Of a stretch of 64,000 nt of DNA, positions 24,575 to 31,861 are shown in pieces. The notes beneath the pieces are model-generated. The model searched no databases, was not told where the DNA came from, and saw nothing but the letters and a program-made list of their open reading frames with translations. A program made the translations under genes and the position numbers. The DNA lies in IMG/VR virus record IMGVR_UViG_3300043409_002481, positions 1 through 64,000 of that record. The stretch is one strand, 5' to 3'. The stretch's first letter is position 1. Every line of letters begins with the position of its first letter. This DNA is from a virus.

Positions 24575-26257
24575 TTAAATAATTTTCCTTGCTTCTAGTC
24601 CATTTCTTCCAGCGCTTCGAGTTTCCACATAGCCTTGCTCCTCTAAATACTGAAGATAGTTTTGTACTTCAGAGATCGGCGTTTTATTCCTTTTTAGGTC
24701 AGTGATTGACTCACGAATATGATTATCGCGCTCCCATCCCCTACCATTTAGAAAGTCAACAATTTTTAAAAATATTGGCTCTCTATCTTGCAGAAAATCA
24801 AAGTCAGAGTTATCAACAATCTCGCCAGATTTAACCGTGATTGTGTTGGATGGCTCTGCTAAATCATCAAGGGAGTAGACAGGATCGCCCTTGGTTAACT
24901 TCGCAAAGTCGCTAGGTTCGCAAAGCAAAGACTGTAAGCGATCGCCATTAAAAAATAGATCGCCACGTCCTAGCAAATCGCGTCCATCGTAAGGGACTTT
25001 ACCGAGTAAACACTCAGTATCGCCTTCTTCAAGTACCTTCAAAAGTGCTCTAGCTGGTAGATTAGAGCGAATCTTTTTATCGATCACATCAACAGCTTTT
25101 TGGGTAACGATACCCTCAGAGATTCCAGAAGCCCTAGCCATTTGACCTAATCGAATATTAATATTCATGATTTCAGCCCATTGCGCCTTACCCTCCTTAT
25201 CCTCTCCACAGGCAGATTTAAGATCGCCGTATTCGTCATTTAAGAAGAAAATACGTGGCAACTGCTCAGATTTAGAAACCCTTGCATTGTATTGATCAAT
25301 ATTTTCAACCTTATACTCTGCAAACAGCGCATAGCGCCGCATCATTTCAGCTATCAGCCATCTACCAATTAAAATTACTTCTTCAGGTGTGTGGATAATT
25401 GGGATTAGCAAATTAGCACAATCCTCAAAAGCAAAAAACGATACCCGTTTAGGATCGCAAATTACCACTAAGAACTCTTGAGGCGATCGCCCAATCAATA
25501 GCGACAATAATAAGCTCTGTAGCCATACAGACTTACCCGATCCTGTAGTTCCAGCCGCTAGGATGTGGCAAGTCTCAGGATGCGATAAATCAATAGATAC
25601 GAGTTTATTGTTAATATCAACACCGATCGCCGCTTCTACTTTTTGACTAGATTTCCAGTAGTCAGAAAATCTAGCAATTTGGCGATCGCTGCGAGGGGTA
25701 TCAATGGCGATCGCACCTTTACTGATAGAGATAATAGGCGGCGAATCAAGGGCTAACTCTAGGTGTAATTCCTTGCCAATCCCTAGCACTTTTTGCGCTG
25801 TGCAATTAGTAGGTTTTACCAATGTGCGAACAAACGATGGAGATTTTAATTCACCAGCAAAATCACACTCTAACTTTTGGTTGTATAGCGCTCTTAGAAT
25901 CGGATGCGATGGAACTGGCTTAACTTGCTCTGCTTGCATCAAAGTTACTTCACGCTTAGGCGGCGCATAGGATACCGCTAAATGATTAGATAAGCCCTCA
26001 TTAGCTCGATTAACAACACTTAGATGGTTTTCACTGGCTAAACTTTGATTAAGTCTTGAGAGCTTAAAACATGTTGCTGTAGCTGCTAATTGAGAGATAA
26101 AGATAAAGCCCTTTGCGAAATCATTGGACTGAAATGGAATAGATAGGAATAGCAAGAAAGCGATAAATGAACTCGAAAGGCTCCCATAGTGAGAATAGCG
26201 CTGAGTAATAAGTACTAGCGCTACCTGTGATACATGGAAATCTTTTGTTAAGTTCAA
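24575..26257 (-). CDS. FtsK/SpoIIIE/TraB-like DNA translocase
   Basis: 560 residues. Two hydrophobic segments near residues 29-63; then the FtsK motor: IGVDINNKLVSIDL, Walker A AAGTTGSGKSV (GTTGSGKS at 236-243), VICDPKRVSF, EMMRRY, and Walker B RIFFLNDEYGDL (335-346). The C-terminal 65 residues (ILKI...ISEVQNYLQYLEEQGYV) look like a winged helix. FtsK-family motors pump double-stranded DNA; in Streptomyces plasmids a similar protein, TraB, transfers DNA alone. Here it is flanked by small membrane proteins. Motor assignment is strong; the role is inference. Confidence 0.85.
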   Translation of the reverse strand: MNLTKDFHVSQVALVLITQRYSHYGSLSSSFIAFLLFLSIPFQSNDFAKGFIFISQLAATATCFKLSRLNQSLASENHLSVVNRANEGLSNHLAVSYAPPKREVTLMQAEQVKPVPSHPILRALYNQKLECDFAGELKSPSFVRTLVKPTNCTAQKVLGIGKELHLELALDSPPIISISKGAIAIDTPRSDRQIARFSDYWKSSQKVEAAIGVDINNKLVSIDLSHPETCHILAAGTTGSGKSVWLQSLLLSLLIGRSPQEFLVVICDPKRVSFFAFEDCANLLIPIIHTPEEVILIGRWLIAEMMRRYALFAEYKVENIDQYNARVSKSEQLPRIFFLNDEYGDLKSACGEDKEGKAQWAEIMNINIRLGQMARASGISEGIVTQKAVDVIDKKIRSNLPARALLKVLEEGDTECLLGKVPYDGRDLLGRGDLFFNGDRLQSLLCEPSDFAKLTKGDPVYSLDDLAEPSNTITVKSGEIVDNSDFDFLQDREPIFLKIVDFLNGRGWERDNHIRESITDLKRNKTPISEVQNYLQYLEEQGYVETRSAGRNGLEARKII

Positions 26258-26562
26258 TGCCCTGCTCTCAATGCTTTTTCTAATTTGTGGTTAGCAGCTT
26301 TTAATCCTTCATCTGATACAGATCTAAGCTGCACATCGCTTTTAAATCCAGATTTATCCAGTAATTCACGATGCTTGTCTTCTAGTTGTTTGCGAGATTC
26401 CGAAACCTCTACTACTGCAACTTTAGGTTTGAGATAAGTCTCGTAAGCCCAACTACCAGCAAGCCAAGCAGCAGACAAAACACAAGAACTCATGGCGACT
26501 AAAAAGGCTGTGCCAATTGCTCTGACATGATTAAGGTTGTGTCTGTGATGAGTTGTAGCCAT
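26254..26562 (-). CDS. membrane protein with coiled-coil tail
   Basis: 102 residues; one membrane segment near 16-38 (GTAFLVAMSSCVLSAAWLAG) and a charged helix after it. Its stop overlaps the FtsK-like start by four bases, so the two are coupled and may interact. Confidence 0.65.
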   Translation of the reverse strand: MATTHHRHNLNHVRAIGTAFLVAMSSCVLSAAWLAGSWAYETYLKPKVAVVEVSESRKQLEDKHRELLDKSGFKSDVQLRSVSDEGLKAANHKLEKALRAGH

Positions 26563-26713
26563 CTCGAATATCTCGCAATAATTGATTCTTTTTAAACGCA
26601 GATTTAGATTCCAAAATTTGCTCTGGTTGCGAGTTTAGGATGTAAGCTGCAAAGCCCAAATATCCTAAACTCGCAATAGTTAAAGCCGCTGAGACAATCT
26701 CTTTAATCTTCAT
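26531..26713 (-). CDS. small single-span membrane protein
   Basis: 60 residues; ALTIASLGYLGFAAYIL is the membrane segment, followed by a polar tail. It overlaps both neighbours (32 and 11 bases), part of the coupled cluster. Confidence 0.6.
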   Translation of the reverse strand: MKIKEIVSAALTIASLGYLGFAAYILNSQPEQILESKSAFKKNQLLRDIRDGYNSSQTQP

Positions 26714-26816
26714 GCTCTTGGCAATACTTATCTTGATATTCGTCGGAATCCCAATTTTTGGGAATGCTAATCAAAGCCCCAAAAGCTTGCAGGATTGCAT
26801 TGATAAGCCTGCTCAT
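26703..26816 (-). CDS. 37-residue hypothetical protein
   Basis: ATG 26816 overlaps the upstream TGA (ATGA) and its TAA overlaps the next start. Product begins MSRLINAILQAFGALISIPK, amphipathic, with an acidic end. Supported by tight coupling only. Confidence 0.45.
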   Translation of the reverse strand: MSRLINAILQAFGALISIPKNWDSDEYQDKYCQEHED

Positions 26817-26992
26817 TTTGCCCTCTGTATTTGTGCGGATGTAGGGATAGCAACGAATGCGACAACAATTGAGACGCTTAAAATCGCGCCACAGATAACA
26901 AGCAAGGCAAGCATCACAATGATCTGATCTTTCTTTTGTAGTCGTCGGATCAGATCTTCGGTAGGAAGCGAGGCTAGATCAGGTGATGTCAT
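26813..26992 (-). CDS. small single-span membrane protein
   Basis: 59 residues from ATG 26992 (a second ATG is three bases upstream). IIVMLALLVICGAILSVSIV is one membrane span. Overlaps neighbours on both sides. Confidence 0.6.
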   Translation of the reverse strand: MTSPDLASLPTEDLIRRLQKKDQIIVMLALLVICGAILSVSIVVAFVAIPTSAQIQRAK

Positions 26993-27122
26993 CATTATTT
27001 TTCTTGCCTCTAAAAAGTAAAATTGGAATCATAATAACTCCAGCGATCGCAGCCGAGATGACGGCGAAAGGCTTGGCGATCGGATTGTGAATTGCGCCAT
27101 CTGATTCTTGGCTGCATCTCAT
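26979..27122 (-). CDS. 47-residue single-span membrane protein
   Basis: ATG 27122 overlaps the upstream stop by one base (TAATG). Product starts MRCSQESDGAIHNPIAKPFA, then a membrane segment (VISAAIAGVIMIPILLF) and a charged end. One of four or five small membrane proteins in the cluster. Confidence 0.55.
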   Translation of the reverse strand: MRCSQESDGAIHNPIAKPFAVISAAIAGVIMIPILLFRGKKNNDDIT

Positions 27123-27589
27123 TATTTCAGCGCCCCTAAAGCCTTAAGCTTTGCTTCAACTTCATCCAATTCTGAGAGCTGCTCATCAGTAGCTTCAGAG
27201 CTTTTCTCTAATGCCACTAACTCATCGAATCGGGCTGTAAGTGCTTCGATTTCTGTAGGATTAGGCTCAACAGGGGAAGATGGAATGCACAAGAGCATAG
27301 GCGTATGACTCAGAGCGATCGGACTGTAGTTTTTCGACAAATTGGTAAAAAAATCAGGATCGATCTTTGGCTCTTCTAACGCACTATCGAACTCATCGCG
27401 CCATGCTTCAAATTTAATTCGTTGCACAACTGATCGGGCTTTATTGCGTTGATGGGTGTAAATCATCTCAAGACTACCTTCTAAGCCCTCAATAACGGGG
27501 ATAGAGGTACTATTTGCATCTTGAGATGGCTTATCTTGAGATGCTTGATCAGCTTTTACTTCAGCTTTGGTCTTGTATTGAGTGTTCAT
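27122..27589 (-). CDS. hypothetical acidic protein of FtsK cluster
   Basis: 155 residues, Gln/Ser/Asp-rich start, helical acidic C-terminus (EQLSELDEVEAKLKALGALK). Overlaps the upstream regulator gene by four bases (ATGA). No recognised family. Confidence 0.58.
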   Translation of the reverse strand: MNTQYKTKAEVKADQASQDKPSQDANSTSIPVIEGLEGSLEMIYTHQRNKARSVVQRIKFEAWRDEFDSALEEPKIDPDFFTNLSKNYSPIALSHTPMLLCIPSSPVEPNPTEIEALTARFDELVALEKSSEATDEQLSELDEVEAKLKALGALK

Positions 27590-27828
27590 AATGATCTTAA
27601 GATCCTTGCTATTTTTGTAGTATTTCTATTTCTCGAAGCGCCAAACGCTCTAGCAGCCTTGATTTGAGCGTTCTCAAGAATAATCTTTAACTCACTCTTT
27701 GTATAAGGTGGGTTGCCGACTCCTGAAAAAACTAAATCGCGCCATCTTTCAAATGTTTTTTGATTTAGTCCGTATGCCCTAATTATCTGCTGAACGCTAA
27801 GCTGTACCTCTGTTTGCGGGTGCGTCAT
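27586..27828 (-). CDS. helix-turn-helix regulator, first gene of FtsK cluster
   Basis: 80 residues. VQQIIRAYGLNQKTFERWRD is a plausible helix-turn-helix; the C-terminus is basic (AARAFGASRNRNTTKIARIL). It faces the ribbon-helix-helix gene at 27924 across a palindrome, so it may regulate the cluster. Two copies of ATG-ACG-TAA lie directly upstream of its start. Confidence 0.6.
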   Translation of the reverse strand: MTHPQTEVQLSVQQIIRAYGLNQKTFERWRDLVFSGVGNPPYTKSELKIILENAQIKAARAFGASRNRNTTKIARILRSL

Positions 27829-27858
27829 GGCTTACGTCATGGCTTACGTCATGGCTTA
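27823..27858. repeat. triple 12-bp tandem repeat with minimal upstream ORFs
   Basis: CGTCATGGCTTA occurs three times in tandem. On the minus strand each copy supplies an ATG; the first two read ATG-ACG-TAA, the third is the start of the 27828 gene. Confidence 0.9.
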
Positions 27859-27860
27859 TA

Positions 27861-27874
27861 CTACAGCGCTGTAG
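27861..27874. promoter_or_regulatory. 14-bp perfect palindrome, probable operator
   Basis: CTACAGCGCTGTAG between the divergent genes at 27828 (minus) and 27924 (plus). Position and symmetry fit an operator bound by the ribbon-helix-helix or helix-turn-helix product. Confidence 0.65.
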
Positions 27875-27923
27875 CAAATAACGTCAAGTGCTATATTTAT
27901 ATTTGTTTCTTAAGTGGTAATTT

Positions 27924-28166
27924 ATGGCAGGGCAACCTCGCAACATTAGGATCGATGATGATATCTATAGTGCGCTTATTCAGTGTGTAGCGGCGCGTAA
28001 TGCTAGGTTTGAAGCTGATGGCAGTAAAGAGCGAATCACTATTATTGATTTAATAAATGAGTCTTTGCGGTTACAGATGCCTATACATGTTTGGGATAAG
28101 CTAAATAATCGCGTGACCAAATTAGAGCAACAAGTAAGCAATATTGAGGAGAGATTAGACAAATAA
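27924..28166 (+). CDS. ribbon-helix-helix DNA-binding protein
   Basis: 80 residues: strand RNIRIDDDIYSALIQC, helices ending IIDLINESLRLQ, then a short coiled coil (VTKLEQQVSNIEERLDK). This is the layout of Arc/CopG-type dimeric repressors. Divergent from the FtsK-like cluster with a palindrome between them. Confidence 0.68.
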   Translation: MAGQPRNIRIDDDIYSALIQCVAARNARFEADGSKERITIIDLINESLRLQMPIHVWDKLNNRVTKLEQQVSNIEERLDK

Positions 28167-28168
28167 AA

Positions 28169-28202
28169 AAGGCGGATCGCTGTAGGGAGTGCGATCCGCC
28201 TT
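28169..28202 (-). terminator. hairpin, terminator-like on the minus strand
   Basis: AAGGCGGATCGC pairs with GCGATCCGCCTT around ten bases. The T run lies on the minus-strand side, but the stem also follows the plus-strand gene ending at 28166. Confidence 0.65.
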
Positions 28203-28275
28203 CACATCAAGAAAGTAACAAGTAACAAAGGTAACAATGCTCTTTTAGTATAGCTTTTAAATTTAAAAATAAAAC

Positions 28276-28476
28276 ATGCAACTACAATTAACCGAATATC
28301 AAGTACAAGAGTCTTACCCCGCTCTGCTAGCAAATACCCATGATGTGCGATCGCTGAAAGGCTGTCACAATTGCAGATTTAATAATTGGCGACTCTGCAC
28401 TAAAGTACCGTCTAGGGATAGCGCTAGTTTTTATGCTGCGAACGATTGCCATGATTGGCAAAACAAAAGTACTTAA
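28276..28476 (+). CDS. small four-cysteine protein
   Basis: 66 residues; C30-x2-C33, C41 and C58 (GCHNCRFNNWRLC; NDCHDW) could bind zinc. Related in style to the Cys proteins at 40886 and 46614. No family recognised. Confidence 0.6.
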   Translation: MQLQLTEYQVQESYPALLANTHDVRSLKGCHNCRFNNWRLCTKVPSRDSASFYAANDCHDWQNKST

Positions 28477-28551
28477 AAGCTAATCTTGATTTTAACCATC
28501 GCGATTACTCAAAGCTTTGCGCTGTATAGAAAAAGTGCTTAAACGCTAATC
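28467..28551. repeat. 19-bp direct repeats
   Basis: AAGTACTTAAAAGCTAATC (28467-28485) and AAGTGCTTAAACGCTAATC (28533-28551) differ at two positions and lie 66 bp apart, across the end of the 28276 gene and the gap after it. Confidence 0.65.
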
Positions 28552-28596
28552 GGTAAAAAGCGAATATTTGCGGATATAGCCAAATGACGGTCAAAT

Positions 28597-28639
28597 AAAA
28601 AAAAGAACTGCTCAAATAATTTGAGCAGTTCTTTTTTTT
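28597..28639. terminator. bidirectional rho-independent terminator
   Basis: Eight A residues plus GAACTGCTCAAAT pair with ATTTGAGCAGTTC plus eight T residues. It ends the leftward unit whose last gene stops at 28638. Confidence 0.93.
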
Positions 28640-29126
28640 ATATTTGCTTGAACGGTCTACCACGTTTTACCGTGCCGTCACCGCTCCTGCTTTTCCCGCA
28701 ATGCTTACAGATCCATTGCTGTATGCCTTTGCGTTTGCCGTTGCGTAGCCATTGGTGATCGCATTCTGGGAACTCAAAGAACTCAATCTTAAGACTGAGT
28801 TTTTGAACATATGGCGCAATTACGCGATCGCAATCATTAACTAATAAATCATTGCTGGCTGATGGCTCGATCCCATTACGATAGCTAACCGTAATGTGAG
28901 GTCTGGGCTTGTGGGGAATATTATCAGGCATTAACACAGAGATCGCTTGAATATCCTTATTCCAGATATTAGCGATCGCTGTTGCTTCAAACTCAGTGCC
29001 GACTAGGTGCTTATACTGAATCTTTTCCACATCATAAAACAGGGTGATGTGATGCGGACTGCCGTTTTTGAATATTGGCAGTACTACAAGGGGCGATCGT
29101 AGTACTGCCCAGAGAATACCTTTCAT
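28638..29126 (-). CDS. 2H phosphoesterase-like protein with C-terminal zinc ribbon
   Basis: 162 residues. Two HxT motifs, H26-I-T28 (SPHHITLFY) and H77-I-T79 (RPHITVSY), 51 residues apart, mark the 2H phosphoesterase superfamily, which opens 2',3'-cyclic or cyclic-oligonucleotide phosphodiester bonds. A C-terminal zinc ribbon (C122, H124, C140, C143; WICKHCGK) and a basic tail follow. The domain is shorter than cellular LigT enzymes. Phage members include Acb1, which destroys CBASS signals, and RNA-repair enzymes; which applies here is unknown. Confidence 0.68.
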   Translation of the reverse strand: MKGILWAVLRSPLVVLPIFKNGSPHHITLFYDVEKIQYKHLVGTEFEATAIANIWNKDIQAISVLMPDNIPHKPRPHITVSYRNGIEPSASNDLLVNDCDRVIAPYVQKLSLKIEFFEFPECDHQWLRNGKRKGIQQWICKHCGKSRSGDGTVKRGRPFKQI

Positions 29127-29500
29127 TAAGCTGCTTTTGCTTTACGCGCTAGCATTTTACGGGGGGGGGTAACAACATTCTGCCATAAGCGGCAAATAGC
29201 CTCTTTTTGCCCCGTAATACGGAATAGATCGCGTCCTTCAGCGCCAAATCCAGCGGCGCTACTCCCAATTTTAAAAAGAATTTGGTATTCATTCTCCCGA
29301 TACCAATAAAGGTTTACGGACAGATGTATATTTCCCTCTAGTGAGAGGGAAAACCCATGGCTACCCCAACAATCAGCGAGACTGCTTAGGCTAGCCAACA
29401 GCGCCGCGCTGTTGATGGGACTGCCAACAGCGTTTTTTAAGTCGCGTAATATGCTGTCAGGTAGCATAAATGATTCTGCGTTGTCATAGTTATATCTCAT
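29126..29500 (-). CDS. hypothetical protein upstream of 2H phosphoesterase
   Basis: 124 residues, begins MRYNYDNAESFMLPDSILRD; one helical and one beta region (NIHLSVNLYWYRENEYQILF). Its stop shares a base with the next start, so the two genes are coupled. No family recognised. Confidence 0.55.
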   Translation of the reverse strand: MRYNYDNAESFMLPDSILRDLKNAVGSPINSAALLASLSSLADCWGSHGFSLSLEGNIHLSVNLYWYRENEYQILFKIGSSAAGFGAEGRDLFRITGQKEAICRLWQNVVTPPRKMLARKAKAA

Positions 29501-29542
29501 TTGTTTTGCGCCTCCCAGCGCTTGACTTGCTTATGTAAATTA

Positions 29543-29579
29543 AGTTATCAAGTATTTAACTATTTTGTCAAGCATTTAA
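29543..29579 (-). promoter_or_regulatory. promoter with paired 12-bp direct repeats
   Basis: On the minus strand TTGACA (29566-29571), 17-bp spacer, ATAACT (29543-29548). TCAAGTATTTAA (29548-29559) and TCAAGCATTTAA (29568-29579) are 20 bp apart, two helical turns, and span the promoter, suggesting an activator or repressor pair. Confidence 0.6.
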
Positions 29580-29634
29580 TTAAAATAGTTTTTACTCACT
29601 AACTCGTACTCGCAACGCGCCGCTAATAAAAACA

Positions 29635-29690
29635 AACATCGCAACGCCTGAAAGCCTTGATTCCTCGTTGCGATTTTTATTGTGTTTATA
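29635..29690. terminator. terminator-like hairpin
   Basis: ATCGCAACG pairs with CGTTGCGAT around 19 bases, with T-rich sequence on both sides. It probably ends the long leftward operon whose last gene stops at 29722. Confidence 0.6.
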
Positions 29691-29721
29691 TGTTTTGTTG
29701 GTTGGCGCATAGCGCCGCTAC

Positions 29722-29871
29722 TTATTTCAAATACTCCTTGTTCATCGTTGGATATTTATCCACTGGTACATACTCGATCACGAACTCCTTCCACGGGCGC
29801 GATCGGTATCGCTCAATGGTCGGTGTTGGTGCGATCGCTAGTTCTTTCTTGGGCGCTGATTTTCTAGCCAT
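29722..29871 (-). CDS. 49-residue hypothetical basic protein
   Basis: ATG 29871 overlaps the end of the upstream gene by eight bases. Product begins MARKSAPKKELAIAPTPTIE and ends with an aromatic segment (EFVIEYVPVDKYPTM). Last gene of the leftward operon. Function unknown. Confidence 0.48.
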   Translation of the reverse strand: MARKSAPKKELAIAPTPTIERYRSRPWKEFVIEYVPVDKYPTMNKEYLK

Positions 29872-30034
29872 TTTCCCTGCCAATCAATTCACAAACCAGC
29901 TCTTCATCATCACTGAAGAAAATATTGAGTCTTGTGCCATCAGTAAAATAAATAACGGTAAAGCCATCTTCACCCCGATTGGCAGATTTAATAACTTTAC
30001 CTACAAGCAATTCGTCAACAGTTGGTTTACTCAT
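29864..30034 (-). CDS. 56-residue hypothetical protein
   Basis: ATG 30034 overlaps the upstream TGA (ATGA). Begins MSKPTVDELLVGKVIKSANR, beta-rich (GFTVIYFTDGTRLNIFF), acidic end. Coupled on both sides. Confidence 0.5.
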   Translation of the reverse strand: MSKPTVDELLVGKVIKSANRGEDGFTVIYFTDGTRLNIFFSDDEELVCELIGRENG

Positions 30035-30396
30035 AATATAGACTCCACTTTTTTAATTAGTTCATCCAAAGGATCTCCAATGGATTTTTTGATAACTTTT
30101 CTTGCTACTTCTTCAAATAGTTCTGCACTTATCACGATCATATTGTCGTTAAGTGGTAGGTAAAATTCGATATTTAGCTCTGTGCATCGCTTGGCAAAAA
30201 GATCAAAAGTATTTTCTTCATCAGCCAGCCAAGCGTAATTAACACTTTTAGCATTGATGATCATCACTCTAGACTTCCAGTTGTAAGCACTCCCAACATC
30301 TCTACCTAATCGGCAATCAACTTCACAAGCTAAGCGATCGCCCTGCTGTATCAACTCCCATGCACGTGCATGGTCCTTACTCAGTTCATAAATCAC
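30031..30396 (-). CDS. hypothetical protein (GTG start)
   Basis: 121 residues from GTG 30396, supported by AAGGAG eight bases upstream. Mixed alpha/beta; begins MIYELSKDHARAWELIQQGD. It overlaps both neighbours. No family recognised. Confidence 0.58.
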   Translation of the reverse strand: MIYELSKDHARAWELIQQGDRLACEVDCRLGRDVGSAYNWKSRVMIINAKSVNYAWLADEENTFDLFAKRCTELNIEFYLPLNDNMIVISAELFEEVARKVIKKSIGDPLDELIKKVESIL

Positions 30397-30550
30397 AATC
30401 TCTACTCCTTAACAATTCTGGATAATATCTCTCAACCGCCTTACGCATCCAATCACCTAAATCTGCAAAGGGATCTACTTTTGGCTTAGGCTTAGGCGGA
30501 TCATCGCGGAGTACAACTTTGGTAATGTCAAAGCTCAGTGGTTCGTCCAT
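30386..30550 (-). CDS. 54-residue protein, relative of 14788-14937
   Basis: ATG 30550 to TGA 30386. Begins MDEPLSFDITKVVLRDDPPK; shares the PKPKV stretch and the A-x-x-R-Y-YPEL end with the gene next to the other Rha regulator. Overlaps neighbours on both sides. Confidence 0.55.
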   Translation of the reverse strand: MDEPLSFDITKVVLRDDPPKPKPKVDPFADLGDWMRKAVERYYPELLRSRDCDL

Positions 30551-30623
30551 ACTTTTGCTCCATATCAGCTCTATAACAAAGCTCTCTCATGCGCGATCTC
30601 GTTTCTCGCTCGTGCTCAATCAT
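30528..30623 (-). CDS. 31-residue charged protein
   Basis: ATG 30623 follows the upstream stop by four bases and the end overlaps the next gene. Product begins MIEHERETRSRMRELCYRAD. Reading supported by spacing only. Confidence 0.38.
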   Translation of the reverse strand: MIEHERETRSRMRELCYRADMEQKYGRTTEL

Positions 30624-30627
30624 GTAT

Positions 30628-30834
30628 TCAGCAAACGGGACTTTGAGCGATCGCGATCCATAGCAGGATAGCATCTTTGGGGATTGCATCGCGATCAACT
30701 TTAGTCACGTCAAGAGCAAGAGAGTTTGTGTCGTATTGAGCGACAAATTTAGCATCTTCCCAAGAGTAGGCTTCGTAGTAATTGCGATAACCTTTTTCTC
30801 GATCTTCAACTAGAAAATACTTTGATTTCGGCAT
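30628..30834 (-). CDS. hypothetical 68-residue protein
   Basis: Begins MPKSKYFLVEDREKGYRNYY; aromatic and charged, with a hydrophobic end (AILLWIAIAQSPVC). It follows a HIP1 hairpin in the leftward operon. AAAGGAA precedes the start. Confidence 0.55.
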   Translation of the reverse strand: MPKSKYFLVEDREKGYRNYYEAYSWEDAKFVAQYDTNSLALDVTKVDRDAIPKDAILLWIAIAQSPVC

Positions 30835-30870
30835 GTTATAATTCCTTTCAAGTTACTGAACAGGGTATTT

Positions 30871-30901
30871 ATAAGCGATCGCGTGACATGCGATCGCTTA
30901 T
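30871..30901. terminator. HIP1-paired intergenic hairpin
   Basis: ATAAGCGATCGC pairs perfectly with GCGATCGCTTAT around seven bases, built from two HIP1 octamers, just after the stop of the 30902 gene. No strong T run, so its effect may be partial. Confidence 0.6.
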
Positions 30902-31861
30902 TTAATTTTTAAAGGTTTCCGCTAATCTTTCTGCGCGTTGCAATAAATTAATTTCGCGATCGCCGAACATCTGATAAATGGCATAAGTCACTATCGGATA
31001 ATGAGAGCAAATGTCACAGAAGGCGATCGCCTTGTCACGGTTAAAAGTTCGGGAATGTGGAAGCATAAACCCACTTAAGTGAACTACAGCAAAATGGTTA
31101 GTCCATTGGAGTTTTACAACTTTCAATCCTTCATTTTGATGAAGGACTGGGTAATGCTTTAACTCGCTATTGACAATGACAAACACATCCTGTTTTGCGA
31201 GGCTGGTACAATCGTTTGCAATTAGCCAGTCGCCAATCCAACTTGCGGTTAGCAAATCTTGCTCTGGCGTGTCTATATCTGGCTCCCACCAGCTAGAGCC
31301 GTAGCAGCCAGAATAAAGCGACAATAGCCAATTTACGGCTTGAGTAATCTCTCCCTGATTATCAAGATCATCGTCAAAAACAGGGGCAAAATAAGGATTG
31401 GCATGGATAACGCGATCGCCTACAAACCAAGTAGCATTTATTCTCTCAACACCAAAAATCGACCCGCTAAATTGGTGATGGTATTTGTGATTCTCTAGCG
31501 ATGCTTTTAAGGCGATCGCTGCTTCGCGCCCAATCAGATTAAGCAATGAAAAGAAGGGGTATTTATTCTCTTCCCAATTACTGCGATAAGTACCACTACC
31601 ATTGAGTTCACCGTTATCATCGTAGTAAAGATGTCTGCACAATGGTTCATCACTAGTATGGGTTTCACAAACGTTGCACCATTGGTAATGACTATCGCAA
31701 TCATCACAAATAACGCAGTTTTCAAAATCATAGCTACTGCTTTCGGCTTCAGTGAGTTCACCGCACTGAGAGCATTCTGATGTTAGAGGTATTAGATCAA
31801 AAGCTCTTTGATAAGCAGGACTTAGAGTTATTCTTTGAGAATCACGATTAAATTCAAACAT
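30902..31861 (-). CDS. cysteine-rich N-terminal protein of unknown function
   Basis: 319 residues from ATG 31861 (chosen because it overlaps the previous stop by eight bases). Eight cysteines in residues 30-75 (CSQCGEL, CVICDDC, CNVCE) can form two zinc sites. The rest is alpha/beta with many aromatic residues (YGSSWWEPDIDTPEQDLL). No recognised family; a nucleic-acid-binding or restriction-evasion role is speculative. Confidence 0.6.
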   Translation of the reverse strand: MFEFNRDSQRITLSPAYQRAFDLIPLTSECSQCGELTEAESSSYDFENCVICDDCDSHYQWCNVCETHTSDEPLCRHLYYDDNGELNGSGTYRSNWEENKYPFFSLLNLIGREAAIALKASLENHKYHHQFSGSIFGVERINATWFVGDRVIHANPYFAPVFDDDLDNQGEITQAVNWLLSLYSGCYGSSWWEPDIDTPEQDLLTASWIGDWLIANDCTSLAKQDVFVIVNSELKHYPVLHQNEGLKVVKLQWTNHFAVVHLSGFMLPHSRTFNRDKAIAFCDICSHYPIVTYAIYQMFGDREINLLQRAERLAETFKN

